A DNA stretch of 64,000 nucleotides from JAAZPT01 sp964544955 (GCA_964544955.1 CAZJEB010000004.1:1-64000), one strand, 5' to 3'; shown: positions 1 through 7,240, counted from the stretch's first letter. The notes: generated from the letters alone by a model not told the origin. A program made the numbers and translations.

Positions 1-104
1 GGTATGAGGTAAGTAGGCGGAGCGACCGAGGGAGTACAAAAGGCGAAGCCTTTTACGGACTGAGGGAACCCAGCGATTGACCGTAGGGAAATTGATGGGC
101 GTAA
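1..104. other. Intergenic sequence with short hairpin, left part of dispersed repeat region
   Basis: No gene is visible. A hairpin with arms AAAAGGC and GCCTTTT and loop GAA lies at 38-54, flanked by the similar phrases GACCGAGGGAG and GGACTGAGGGA. A lone copy of the GTATGAG heptamer sits at 2-8. It reads like another module of the dispersed repeat that starts at 105, but no second copy of this part was seen in the window. Confidence 0.4.
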
Positions 105-372
105 AGAGGTATGAGGTATGAGGTATGAGGTATGAGGTGAGGAACAAATTCCTATGGAATTTGTATTGTATGAATTTATACCGAGGAATGAACGAGTAAG
201 GGTGAAACACTTACAATGTGAATGGTGCTTGCGATAAAACACAAAAGTGGGGTCAAGGCGTCACGCCTTGCGGGGTTGAGAGGGGCAGAGCCCCCGGAAA
301 AACAAGGCGATAGCTTTGAAACCTTGCTAAAAGATAGCAAACGGGAGCGTTGAGCGACAATGTTTGCGAGTT
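105..372 (+). repeat. Dispersed multi-hairpin repeat, copy 1
   Basis: The element starts with four tandem GTATGAG heptamers (about 108-137). A string of hairpins follows: CAAATTCC/GGAATTTG at 145-163; GTAAGGG/CACTTAC near 200-215 with one mismatch; CAAGGCG/CGCCTTG at 254-270; GGGGC-AGA-GCCCC near 282-294; AAGGC-GATA-GCTTT near 305; and GCAAAC...GTTTGC near 337-367. Other copies lie at 41363-41569, 45855-45925, 51563-51838 and, inverted, 60408-60536. Several stems differ between copies but remain paired, which points to selection on a folded RNA or a DNA cruciform. No open frame runs through it. Confidence 0.8.
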
Positions 373-473
373 AGCTTATATGAATAGTTTTGCTTAAAGG
401 CTTTTATAAACCATTTTAAAAGCAATTAAATATTGCTTGTTTTTACCCTCTTGCTAATAAACATTTCCCTTCC

Positions 474-540
474 CACAGTTTTAATATAACACACAGCATT
501 TTTTAAAAGGGCATTTTTGCCCTTTTTATTATGGGGTTAA
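474..540 (+). terminator. Repeat-associated terminator module, copy 1
   Basis: A hairpin of AAAAGGGCA and TTGCCCTTTT is followed by a T-rich run and TATTATGGGG, with a CCCACA...AATATAACACA block before it. The same module follows the multi-hairpin element at 51903-51970 and, inverted, at 59683-59760 and 60247-60330. A degraded version is at 41638-41700. It looks like a Rho-independent terminator that travels with the repeat. Confidence 0.65.
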
Positions 541-601
541 AGGGGCTTGTTGTATGGGGTTGAATGGTGTTGGAAGTTTTTTTATATGCAATAAAAAAGG
601 C
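522..601 (+). repeat. Direct repeat, left copy, flanking the HTH cassette
   Basis: About 80 bases from CTTTTTATTATGGGGTTAAA to TGCAATAAAAAAGGC recur at 2523-2601 with a few substitutions and a small length change. The two copies are in the same orientation and bracket the segment holding the 33-residue peptide gene and the HTH gene. Each copy is followed directly by a different terminator hairpin. Confidence 0.8.
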
Positions 602-629
602 TTAGGTTTGTGTGCCTAAGACCTTTTTT
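592..629 (-). terminator. Rho-independent terminator of the HTH/peptide operon
   Basis: Read on the minus strand, CTTAGG, an eight-base loop and CCTAAG are followed by CC and six T. It lies just after the stop of the 33-residue frame, closing the two-gene unit. A-rich flanks would let it also work in the other direction. Confidence 0.75.
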
Positions 630-647
630 ATTTTTTTCTTGTTAGAT

Positions 648-749
648 TTAAATCTTAGATATTAGTGTAAGAATAATATCCCTTAAGGCATGTACTATTT
701 CAGTAAGAACGGCATCACTTAAACTATTTTTATTTGATAAAGACTCCAT
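648..749 (-). CDS. Small amphipathic peptide of 33 residues, downstream of the HTH gene
   Basis: A 34-codon frame starts at ATG 749 and has one of the best ribosome sites in the region (AAAGAAAGGAGG, about 7 bases upstream). The protein begins MESLSNKNSLSD and ends in AVLTEIVHALRDIILTLISK plus I. The last 24 residues place V, I and L every three to four positions, as in an amphipathic helix. There is no signal peptide and no cysteine. It starts 44 bases after the stop of the HTH gene and shares its terminator. The size and place suit a signalling peptide, a membrane-active peptide or a small partner of the regulator. Function is inferred only from context; I do not recognise the family. Confidence 0.65.
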   Translation of the reverse strand: MESLSNKNSLSDAVLTEIVHALRDIILTLISKI

Positions 750-793
750 ATTAATCCTCCTTTCTTTAAAAATAACAATATAGATAATTGAAT

Positions 794-2242
794 TTATGTT
801 AAAATTGATTCAATATCGTTATATTTTTGTTTAACATAACATATTTCATCAATATCATTAAAGCCCAACTCAAAAGCCCGATAAAGATCTAAAATTGATA
901 TGTTAATAATATCCCCATTGGATGAAGTGATGTCAGCAGCTCTTTTTTTTGCTACAATAACTTCTGCTTCTTCAATAATCTTACATTCAAATTCTTTTTC
1001 TAAATTATAAAACAAACATACTCTATCTCTATCTTCCCAAATGTAATCTAAGTTACGTATAAATACTTCTCGGTTTTTTATTTTTCCTAAAGTTTCAACT
1101 AATGATTCTTTCATTTTATTGTATGTGATAAGTCTGAATCTTAAAATTGTATCACTTTCAGTATGTTTACTTTTTTGATTTAATAATGCTTTTATTTCTT
1201 CTATAGAATCATAGCTTTTAAATGGTATTTGATTATCTTTACTATAGCTTTGATAATAATCATCAGGCGAAAGGTATCTTGTCATAAACATGCTTTTATT
1301 TGATATTGATAACCTGAATATACCATTAATGTATTCCATAAGATAATATTCTTTACGTTCAGGTATACGGTAATTGAATTCTTCAGCATATATATGTATG
1401 TTGTTGTTTTTTATACCAGCACCTAATCTTAGCCCATAATTAATAGTGTCGTTATAAATTTCTAACAATTTTTTTTGCTCGGCTTTTTTCATAACTAGTA
1501 GTTTTTGAAAATATGGTTTAAACTCGCCTGTTTCATTATTGTTATGTAATATTTGTGTTTCTAAATTTTCATCATCCGATTCTATAATAAAACTATCTCC
1601 AGAAACTTCTAACAGATATTTTTTTTTACTTTCCAAATGATATAGCAACATTCTTGCTTTAATAACATCTTTATCATAAGGATATTTTGTTGAGAGAGAG
1701 TTGTATCTATCGCCATAAATAAATTCATCAGAATATACATTTACATATGATTCTTCTATTATATATTTTTCTGTTTTTTCAATAATTTTGGTTTTATTTC
1801 TCCTTTTTATAATATTTAATGTTTCTAAGTTTGAAATATCCAAAGCTTTATTCAATTCTTTTACAGAAATTAATTCATTTGTTTCACCATTGGAAAAATT
1901 AATTATTAAGTTATCGCGTTCATCTTCTTTGTTTAAGATTACATGATTGTATGATTCTAGAGCAGTATTGATGTCGTCTTGGTCAAGTTTTAAAGCAATG
2001 CAAAGGGCAATAATGCAGTCGCGCGATTGATTTGGTTTTTGTTTATTAACTATCTTTCTAAAAAACTCTTTGCTTACTCCTAATTGATCAGCAAGTTCAT
2101 CGTTTCTTATGTTTTCATAATATTTCAAAGAACGTATTTTGTCTTGTATAAATTTAGTGAAAGCTACTTTTTCTTTGACTTCATTGTAATCTTTACTTTT
2201 TATTAGAAATTTTTCTTTTTTATCATGTTTTGAATTATCCAT
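794..2242 (-). CDS. Helix-turn-helix protein with uncharacterised C-terminal region, 482 residues
   Basis: Residues about 28-100 look like a Cro/CI-type DNA-binding domain: ELADQLGVSKEFFRKIVNK reads as the helix-turn-helix, followed by a helical piece ending near TALESYN. The remaining 380 residues are mixed alpha/beta, Lys/Glu/Asn rich and lack membrane segments; I recognise no domain there. In particular I see no TPR pattern typical of peptide-sensing RRNPP regulators, so that link stays open. The ATG at 2242 has AAAGGAG 8 bases upstream. A strong promoter with a palindrome beside its -35 box lies at 2270-2321, which suggests autoregulation. The gene is followed by a 33-residue peptide gene and the pair sits between direct repeats, so it looks like an acquired cassette. 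The sequence is more AT-rich than the neighbours. Confidence 0.75.
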   Translation of the reverse strand: MDNSKHDKKEKFLIKSKDYNEVKEKVAFTKFIQDKIRSLKYYENIRNDELADQLGVSKEFFRKIVNKQKPNQSRDCIIALCIALKLDQDDINTALESYNHVILNKEDERDNLIINFSNGETNELISVKELNKALDISNLETLNIIKRRNKTKIIEKTEKYIIEESYVNVYSDEFIYGDRYNSLSTKYPYDKDVIKARMLLYHLESKKKYLLEVSGDSFIIESDDENLETQILHNNNETGEFKPYFQKLLVMKKAEQKKLLEIYNDTINYGLRLGAGIKNNNIHIYAEEFNYRIPERKEYYLMEYINGIFRLSISNKSMFMTRYLSPDDYYQSYSKDNQIPFKSYDSIEEIKALLNQKSKHTESDTILRFRLITYNKMKESLVETLGKIKNREVFIRNLDYIWEDRDRVCLFYNLEKEFECKIIEEAEVIVAKKRAADITSSNGDIINISILDLYRAFELGFNDIDEICYVKQKYNDIESILT

Positions 2243-2269
2243 ATTTAACTCCTTTGAATTGATAACTAA

Positions 2270-2297
2270 ATTATAAATGATAAAATTAAAGTGTCAA
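2270..2297 (-). promoter_or_regulatory. Sigma-A type promoter of the HTH/peptide operon
   Basis: On the minus strand a perfect -35 TTGACA (2292-2297) and a perfect -10 TATAAT (2270-2275) are separated by 16 bases. It is the only good promoter before the HTH gene. Confidence 0.75.
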
Positions 2298-2306
2298 CAA
2301 AAAATG

Positions 2307-2321
2307 GGACCGAAACAGTCC
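2307..2321. promoter_or_regulatory. Candidate operator palindrome upstream of the -35 box
   Basis: The 15-base near palindrome GGACCGAAACAGTCC has six-base arms GGACCG and CAGTCC with one mismatch. Its edge is 9 bases from the -35 box. It is GC-richer than the surrounding sequence, so it stands out. The HTH protein itself is the obvious candidate to bind it. Confidence 0.4.
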
Positions 2322-2522
2322 TAAAATAGAATTAATAATAATAAGCATTATACTAGATAAAAATAGCTGTAATATAATTTGAAATTATAAACTAATAATT
2401 ATCATAAAGTTTTTATTTTTTTGAATGGTTAATATATGAATTTCTCGATGTTTTGTTTTAAATAAAAGGTGAATGGTATAGCAATCGCAAATAAGGATAA
2501 TCTTAAAATAATAAATAATTAT
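2322..2522. other. AT-rich intergenic stretch, nothing recognised
   Basis: About 200 bases with no frame carrying a ribosome site and no clear hairpin. It forms the right-hand end of the cassette before the second direct repeat. Confidence 0.4.
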
Positions 2523-2601
2523 CTTTTTATTATGGGGTTAAAGGCTTATATTGTATGGGGTTGAATGGTGTTTGAAGTTTTTTACATGCAATAAAAAAGG
2601 C
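2523..2601 (+). repeat. Direct repeat, right copy, flanking the HTH cassette
   Basis: Partner of 522-601. Shared blocks include TTGTATGGGGTTGAATGGTG and GCAATAAAAAAGGC. Unlike the left copy, it is not preceded by the GGGCA/TGCCC hairpin, so only the right part of the terminator module was duplicated. Confidence 0.8.
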
Positions 2602-2621
2602 AATAGATTTAATATTGCCTT
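2592..2621 (-). terminator. Terminator of the AraC-family gene
   Basis: Minus strand AAGGCAATA, a seven-base loop and TATTGCCTT are followed by TTTT. It lies 43 bases past the stop of the AraC-family gene. Confidence 0.75.
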
Positions 2622-2664
2622 AAATATTTTATATCAAATTGTTAGATATATAAACGGTGGTTTG

Positions 2665-3507
2665 TTAAGCTTTGCATATTGGAATCCAAAGTTCCATTTT
2701 GTATTCTGAACTTTGCATATCCCCCTCATAGTAATATTCAAAATCAGGGCTTCCTGAATGAACATAAGCATGTTCAGGGAAAAACACTTCCATTGCATAT
2801 TTCCAACCCTTATGAATACACTCTGGAACGCTTCCTGTTAGCTCTATAATGGCATACTCCGCTTCTTCAACTTCCAAAACATATAAGCCCATACTTTTTG
2901 CAGCATCTGCATCCGTAACAATATAACCCGCCATATAATTTATGGCGCTTGGGCTTTCAACATCGTGACAAACACCTACGCTTTGCCCGTTACCCAGTTT
3001 TGCTAATTCATCATGACTGTATTTTTCATATAGTTTATCCCAAACCTTTGGGCATAATGATGAATTGATGTTCTGTTCATTTAAACCTGCAACTGTAAAT
3101 GCCTTTTTCTTTTGAATTGTAATATTCATACTTCTTCCTCCTTTTACACTTAGTGCTAATTGCACTGGTGAAACTAATTTAAATGGTTTACCATTTCTTA
3201 CCTCGGAAGGAGTAAATCCATGAAAATTCTTAAATGCTGTGCTAAATGAATCTGATGACTCATATCCAAACTTAAATGCAATGTCAATAATCTTTTCATC
3301 CGTATCTCTTAATATTATTGCGGCTTCTGTTAATTTTCTACTTCTTAAATATTCTGAAAGCGTTGTTTCAGTTAGTATGGAAAATAAACGGCTGAACATG
3401 GCGTAAGAGTATCCAGATAACTGAGTTACTTTCTTTTCGTTTATTTCATCATCAAGAACGGTTTCAAGATAATTAATTGTGTTGTTAAAAGATTTTATAA
3501 TATTCAT
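2665..3507 (-). CDS. AraC-family transcription regulator with GyrI-like effector domain
   Basis: Residues about 8-108 form the two helix-turn-helix motifs of AraC regulators, including SGYSYAMFSRLFSILTETTL and FGYESSDSFSTAFKNFHGFT. Residues about 127-280, starting MNITIQKKKAFTVAGL, match the GyrI-like small-molecule binding domain seen in Rob- and BmrR-type drug sensors. Such proteins usually bind amphipathic or cationic compounds and activate efflux or detoxification genes. The start at 3507 has GAAAGGAGG 7 bases upstream. The nearest gene on the same strand is a membrane protein 85 bases upstream whose function is unknown, so the target is unclear. Confidence 0.85.
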   Translation of the reverse strand: MNIIKSFNNTINYLETVLDDEINEKKVTQLSGYSYAMFSRLFSILTETTLSEYLRSRKLTEAAIILRDTDEKIIDIAFKFGYESSDSFSTAFKNFHGFTPSEVRNGKPFKLVSPVQLALSVKGGRSMNITIQKKKAFTVAGLNEQNINSSLCPKVWDKLYEKYSHDELAKLGNGQSVGVCHDVESPSAINYMAGYIVTDADAAKSMGLYVLEVEEAEYAIIELTGSVPECIHKGWKYAMEVFFPEHAYVHSGSPDFEYYYEGDMQSSEYKMELWIPICKA

Positions 3508-3592
3508 GTTGATTTCCTCCTTTCAATTATATTTTAGAGGAGTATGGTTTTTTATGCGCTACATTATTCGTACAAAATTTACAGGTTTGCTA

Positions 3593-4240
3593 TCATAATT
3601 TGTATGGAACAATAAATTCAATAATTACTGCAAAAACCACGGCTAACCCTAATATGCTCAATGTTTCCTTAAATGATTTGCGTAAAATAAATATTCCCAA
3701 CATTAGCATAACAAGGTTGAGCCAAGACTGTATATCTATATAAAACATACCGTAGGAAAAGGCTAAGTTTATCAAAACACTTATAATACCGGCAGAAATA
3801 ATGATAGCAATATAGCCTTTTCCCTTTGCATACCAAGTTAAATAGGCGAGTATAGGGGATATAATTGTAAATATAATCCAAATTAAAGCATAACTTTTAG
3901 GGAAGAATCCCGCTACAAAGTTGCTGTACAAATAATAAAATGCTACAAAGCCCAAAAAGAATAAAAACACATTTATTGAGGCCCTTATAGGGCTGTTGCT
4001 GTATATGGATATACATAACGCAATAACAATCCACGGGGCAAACCCACCTAAAAAATTATGCAAATCCAAGGCATTATCAATTCCTTGTAATAGTGGAGGA
4101 AGCTCTGCTTGCCTATAATCTAAATATTTAGAAAACAAGCCCAAACAAATGCCAAAAAGTAAAACACCAAAGCTAACAACAATTTGTTTTTTGATAGATT
4201 TTGATTTTTTAGGCCTTCGTATATTATCTAAAAATAACAT
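3593..4240 (-). CDS. Polytopic membrane protein of unknown function
   Basis: 215 residues with a basic N-terminus (NIRRPKKSKSIKKQ) and about six to seven hydrophobic segments, roughly at 22-40, 64-82, 88-110, 117-135, 142-163, 172-186 and 193-210. The acidic or polar loop YLDYRQAELPPLLQGIDNAL lies between segments one and two. I do not recognise a transporter motif. The start ATG at 4240 follows GGAGGG by 4 to 5 bases. It could be a host permease or a self-immunity type protein. Confidence 0.6.
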   Translation of the reverse strand: MLFLDNIRRPKKSKSIKKQIVVSFGVLLFGICLGLFSKYLDYRQAELPPLLQGIDNALDLHNFLGGFAPWIVIALCISIYSNSPIRASINVFLFFLGFVAFYYLYSNFVAGFFPKSYALIWIIFTIISPILAYLTWYAKGKGYIAIIISAGIISVLINLAFSYGMFYIDIQSWLNLVMLMLGIFILRKSFKETLSILGLAVVFAVIIEFIVPYKL

Positions 4241-4287
4241 TTTCCCTCCATAAATTAATATGTTTAATTGGGCAAACGGGGATTTAT

Positions 4288-4737
4288 CTAATATACTTTT
4301 TCAAACACTTCACATAACATTGGTGCTTGTTCATAAAATATTTTGCCTAAAGATTTGTATTCTTCATCAAAAAATCTATCATGAGCATCTCTCCAATACT
4401 TATAACTTCTATCTCCTTCTCCTTCATGCCATGCATGTTCTGGTGTAATCAAGTTATAAGGCAGGATGTATACTACCTTTGTTTGTGTAATACATACCGG
4501 TTCTTCCAAACCATTTAGTATTATATTGTACTCCCCCACCTGTGGTATGTGATCTTCACTTTGATATAGTTCATATGCTGATGTTGTAGCAGTTTTTATA
4601 TTTTTATTTACCAATTCTGCTAAATCATCAGCTAATTCTTTTGTATTACCAAAACTCCAAGCTTCATATTTTGTATCATTTGGCAAATTTTTTTCATTGC
4701 AAAATTTAGCCCAATATTCTTCTATTTTATTCATCAA
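4288..4737 (-). CDS. ASCH domain protein
   Basis: 149 residues. The pattern YEAWSFGNTKELADDLAELV, then KTATTSAYELY, then VGEYNIILNGLEEPVCITQT and the C-terminal EGEGDRSYKYWRDAHDRFF is typical of ASCH-domain proteins, a beta-barrel fold related to PUA and thought to bind RNA or modified nucleosides. Some family members are ribonucleases or amidohydrolases; the actual role here is unknown. It is followed by a NUDIX gene on the same strand, so the group may handle nucleotides. Confidence 0.75.
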   Translation of the reverse strand: MMNKIEEYWAKFCNEKNLPNDTKYEAWSFGNTKELADDLAELVNKNIKTATTSAYELYQSEDHIPQVGEYNIILNGLEEPVCITQTKVVYILPYNLITPEHAWHEGEGDRSYKYWRDAHDRFFDEEYKSLGKIFYEQAPMLCEVFEKVY

Positions 4738-4790
4738 TTATCTGTTCTCCACAAATTAAAATTTTAAAAGCATTTAAAATATTCCAAACC

Positions 4791-5231
4791 TTATTCTAAG
4801 GCAAGCTCAATATGCTTAACAGTACCATCCCGTTTTATCAATTCCTCTTTAAGAAACTTTGGCCACAAATTATAATTAGATAATTCATTTAATGGTATCC
4901 ATTCACAAGGCTGTTCATCAAATGTAGCCTTTGGCACATCACCTATAAGTTCTACTTTGTAATGGAACTCTATCATATGGTGTAATTCTCCCTTGTAATC
5001 AAATATATTTTCTGCAAAAAACATCAAATCTTTAACTATGCAATTTAAACCTAATTCTTCTTTCACTTCTCTATAAATAGCGTTACAAGCAAGCTCCCCA
5101 AGCTCTATTGCGCCCCCAACTAAATGATTTTGATTTTCCGCCTTATAAGTTAGCAATTTACCATCCTTTATTATAATTGCTGCTACACGAAGGCCATACC
5201 TGTATCCATCCCCTATTACTCGTAAATCCAT
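4791..5231 (-). CDS. NUDIX hydrolase
   Basis: The NUDIX box is complete: G, five residues, E, seven residues, REVKEELGL. It binds magnesium and cleaves a nucleoside diphosphate linked to some group X; the substrate cannot be told. I place the start at ATG 5231 (MDLRVIGDGYRYGLRVAA, 146 residues) because GGGGGT lies about 10 bases upstream. The frame extends to a TTG at 5291, but that has no ribosome site. Upstream, 5300-5370 holds two imperfect copies of ATCACTTNCAGCTGTA. Confidence 0.8.
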   Translation of the reverse strand: MDLRVIGDGYRYGLRVAAIIIKDGKLLTYKAENQNHLVGGAIELGELACNAIYREVKEELGLNCIVKDLMFFAENIFDYKGELHHMIEFHYKVELIGDVPKATFDEQPCEWIPLNELSNYNLWPKFLKEELIKRDGTVKHIELALE

Positions 5232-5432
5232 AGCTTTGTTACCCCCATTTATATAAAAATCAAAATATTCTTTACTTAAAGCCACGCACAAATTAATTAT
5301 TATAAAATATCACTTACAGCTGTATTATATATATCACTAACTATACTCTAGACATCACTTTCAGCTGTAATGCTGATTTCATTTAATTATACCTTGTATA
5401 TCCTGTTCTAAATTACTTATTGGATTAACCTA

Positions 5433-5867
5433 TTATGCTTTATTTCTGCCATATTTTTCTTCTATAAAAGCTATTGTGGTTTGCATAATATTTTTTAATA
5501 CCTCAATATCTATATCCGATAGCTTTTTAACATATATACAACCCTTGCCCATGGTGTACTTGCCTAAATTTTCAAGTAAACGCTCTTGCTCTGGGGTACC
5601 TGAATATATATATAATGATATGGCTGCTTTTCTTGGTGAAAAGCCTATTAATAGCCAATCCCCCTCCTGCCTGCTACGTTCAGATTTATAATGATAACTG
5701 CCAAAGCCTATCATGGATGGGCCCCACATTTTTGGAGGCTCGCCTGTAAGATCTTGCATTATCTTTACAAGCTCATAGCTATCCTCCCGTTTTTGATCGG
5801 TGTTTGCAAAAGTATTAATAAATTCAAAAACATCACCATCATGCTGTTTTGTTTTAATTTCTGCCAT
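5433..5867 (-). CDS. DUF1801 family protein
   Basis: 144 residues with the family hallmarks: EDSYELVKIMQDLTGEPPKM, then MWGPSMIGFGSYHYKSE, then IGFSPRKAAISLYI and YTMGKGCIYVKKLSDID. DUF1801 proteins are small cytoplasmic alpha/beta proteins common in soil and gut bacteria; their biochemical role is unknown. The start at 5867 has AAAAAGGAG 8 bases upstream. It appears to be a single gene. Confidence 0.8.
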   Translation of the reverse strand: MAEIKTKQHDGDVFEFINTFANTDQKREDSYELVKIMQDLTGEPPKMWGPSMIGFGSYHYKSERSRQEGDWLLIGFSPRKAAISLYIYSGTPEQERLLENLGKYTMGKGCIYVKKLSDIDIEVLKNIMQTTIAFIEEKYGRNKA

Positions 5868-5940
5868 ATTAGTATCTCCTTTTTGGTTGATTTTGTTGCA
5901 TTTTATATTAAGTTGTTATTTAAATTAATTATATTAACAT

Positions 5941-6282
5941 TTAATTATTATACTTTGTACCCACATTTCCCCAAATAAGATTATCAAGTTTTTCATTGTC
6001 TATATTATCAATAACTTTATAAAGGGGTATGCCTCTAATACAAGCGCCAAGGAAGTGTATTTGGCCGCATTGTGGGCATTTTAAATAATGGCATACGGTA
6101 AAATGCTTCTCGCTGTTTAGCACTTCAAGGCTATACCTTAGCAAAGAATCCCCAGCAAACAACTCTATACGCTTTTCAGTTTCCATGCCTTCCAAAAAGC
6201 GTAATACGGGTATATAGTTTTCGTGAGGGTTTTCCTTTGCGGAGTGGAATAGGGTTTTTATTATATTGCAGTTGTTGCACAT
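5941..6282 (-). CDS. Cys-containing small protein, possible zinc ribbon
   Basis: 113 residues, family not recognised. The N-terminus MCNNCNIIKTLF and the internal CHYLKCPQCGQIHFLGAC hold two CxxC pairs, which could bind one zinc ion between them. No signal peptide or membrane segment. It is followed upstream on the same strand by another Cys-rich small protein (6316-6516) 33 bases away, so the two may be co-transcribed. Confidence 0.55.
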   Translation of the reverse strand: MCNNCNIIKTLFHSAKENPHENYIPVLRFLEGMETEKRIELFAGDSLLRYSLEVLNSEKHFTVCHYLKCPQCGQIHFLGACIRGIPLYKVIDNIDNEKLDNLIWGNVGTKYNN

Positions 6283-6315
6283 AAATACCGCCTGAATAAG
6301 TAGCTTATTGTGTTA

Positions 6316-6516
6316 TTAATTGTAATCGTTGCCCTTTAAAATGGATGGCTTTTCTTCATGAATACTACATTTAAAGTCATCACAATAGCCAATTCCATTC
6401 CAAAAATCTTCTATATAACCCTTCATACAGCTTACAGGTGCACCATATTCGCCATGAACACAGAACCAACAAAAATCACAACAAGCGTCGCATACTGGAT
6501 CATCACAAGTATACAT
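6316..6516 (-). CDS. Cys-rich small protein of 66 residues
   Basis: Nine cysteines in 66 residues: MYTCDDPVCDACCDFCWFCV, later a single C in PVSCMKGY, then GYCDDFKCSIHEEKPS. This spacing suggests metal or iron-sulphur binding. The ATG at 6516 has GAGGTGAG 7 bases upstream. I do not recognise the family. It precedes the CxxC protein at 5941-6282 on the same strand. Confidence 0.55.
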   Translation of the reverse strand: MYTCDDPVCDACCDFCWFCVHGEYGAPVSCMKGYIEDFWNGIGYCDDFKCSIHEEKPSILKGNDYN

Positions 6517-6586
6517 TAAATCTCACCTCACTAATTGAAATTTAATAATTCACCTCTAGTAGAAATAATTAAACCAATATTTCCTC

Positions 6587-7045
6587 TTACCCCAACACAA
6601 AAAACAAGCTTATACACCCAATAACATAAAGTAGCGTATAAAGTATGTGCAAGGGTATGTTCCATTGTAAGTATTTTTTAACGGTGCTTTCGCCAAGGTT
6701 TTGTGAGCTGTTTACAAGGCTTTCCACCTTGGCAAAGCCAGATAATAGGTGTATTGCTAGCATAATAATTGGTATTAAAGCGGCAATAAGCAAAGGGAAC
6801 AAGCCAAGTTTATGGTGTATTATTAGGGATATTACTGAATATATGGCCTGACCCACAAGTACAATTGTGTGCAATAATTGCACCTTTGAGTTTTTGCGGA
6901 AAAGGGAGTAATCCCTAAAAGCGTTAAACATTTTATTTTTTAATATAAAGTTAAAATAACTGCCTAATGTAATGCTGTACATAAGCATCATACCTGCTAA
7001 AATGGCTGTGTATATAATTTGAAGTTTTATTATAATTAAATTCAT
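6587..7045 (-). CDS. Small integral membrane protein
   Basis: 152 residues with about four hydrophobic segments (near 5-30, 55-78, 82-103 and 128-150). No charged motif within the membrane part points to transport. The ribosome site is weak (AAGG about 9 bases before ATG 7045). A 55-residue membrane protein gene lies 27 bases upstream on the same strand, probably in the same transcript. Confidence 0.55.
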   Translation of the reverse strand: MNLIIIKLQIIYTAILAGMMLMYSITLGSYFNFILKNKMFNAFRDYSLFRKNSKVQLLHTIVLVGQAIYSVISLIIHHKLGLFPLLIAALIPIIMLAIHLLSGFAKVESLVNSSQNLGESTVKKYLQWNIPLHILYTLLYVIGCISLFFVLG

Positions 7046-7072
7046 TTATTACCTTACTTTCTTTAGCTAACC

Positions 7073-7240
7073 CTAATACCTAATTAAAAAGTATATTACA
7101 TAAACCCAACTTAATAATCCATGAAATATTGCCCAGCCTACGGATTGCCATGTTGTGTAGCTTATTACCATTGCTAAAGCGCTACCAAAGGTAATGCCAT
7201 TTTTAACGGTTTGTTTTATAACTGTTGAATTTTTACTCAT
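7073..7240 (-). CDS. Conserved small hydrophobic protein of 55 residues
   Basis: The frame starts at ATG 7240 with TTTGGAGG 7 bases upstream. The protein begins MSKNSTVIKQTVKNGITFGS, continues ALAMVISYTTWQSVGWAIFH and ends GLLSWVYVIYFLIRY. The pattern GxxFGSxLAxVIS...W..HGxxxWxYVIYF is, from memory, a widespread small membrane protein in Firmicutes and Bacteroidetes with no known function. It has two hydrophobic stretches. Confidence 0.65.
   Translation of the reverse strand: MSKNSTVIKQTVKNGITFGSALAMVISYTTWQSVGWAIFHGLLSWVYVIYFLIRY

Noticed and set aside
108..137. GTATGAG heptamers as a CRISPR or VNTR array
   Set aside because: Units are only seven bases with no spacers; they are part of the dispersed repeat.
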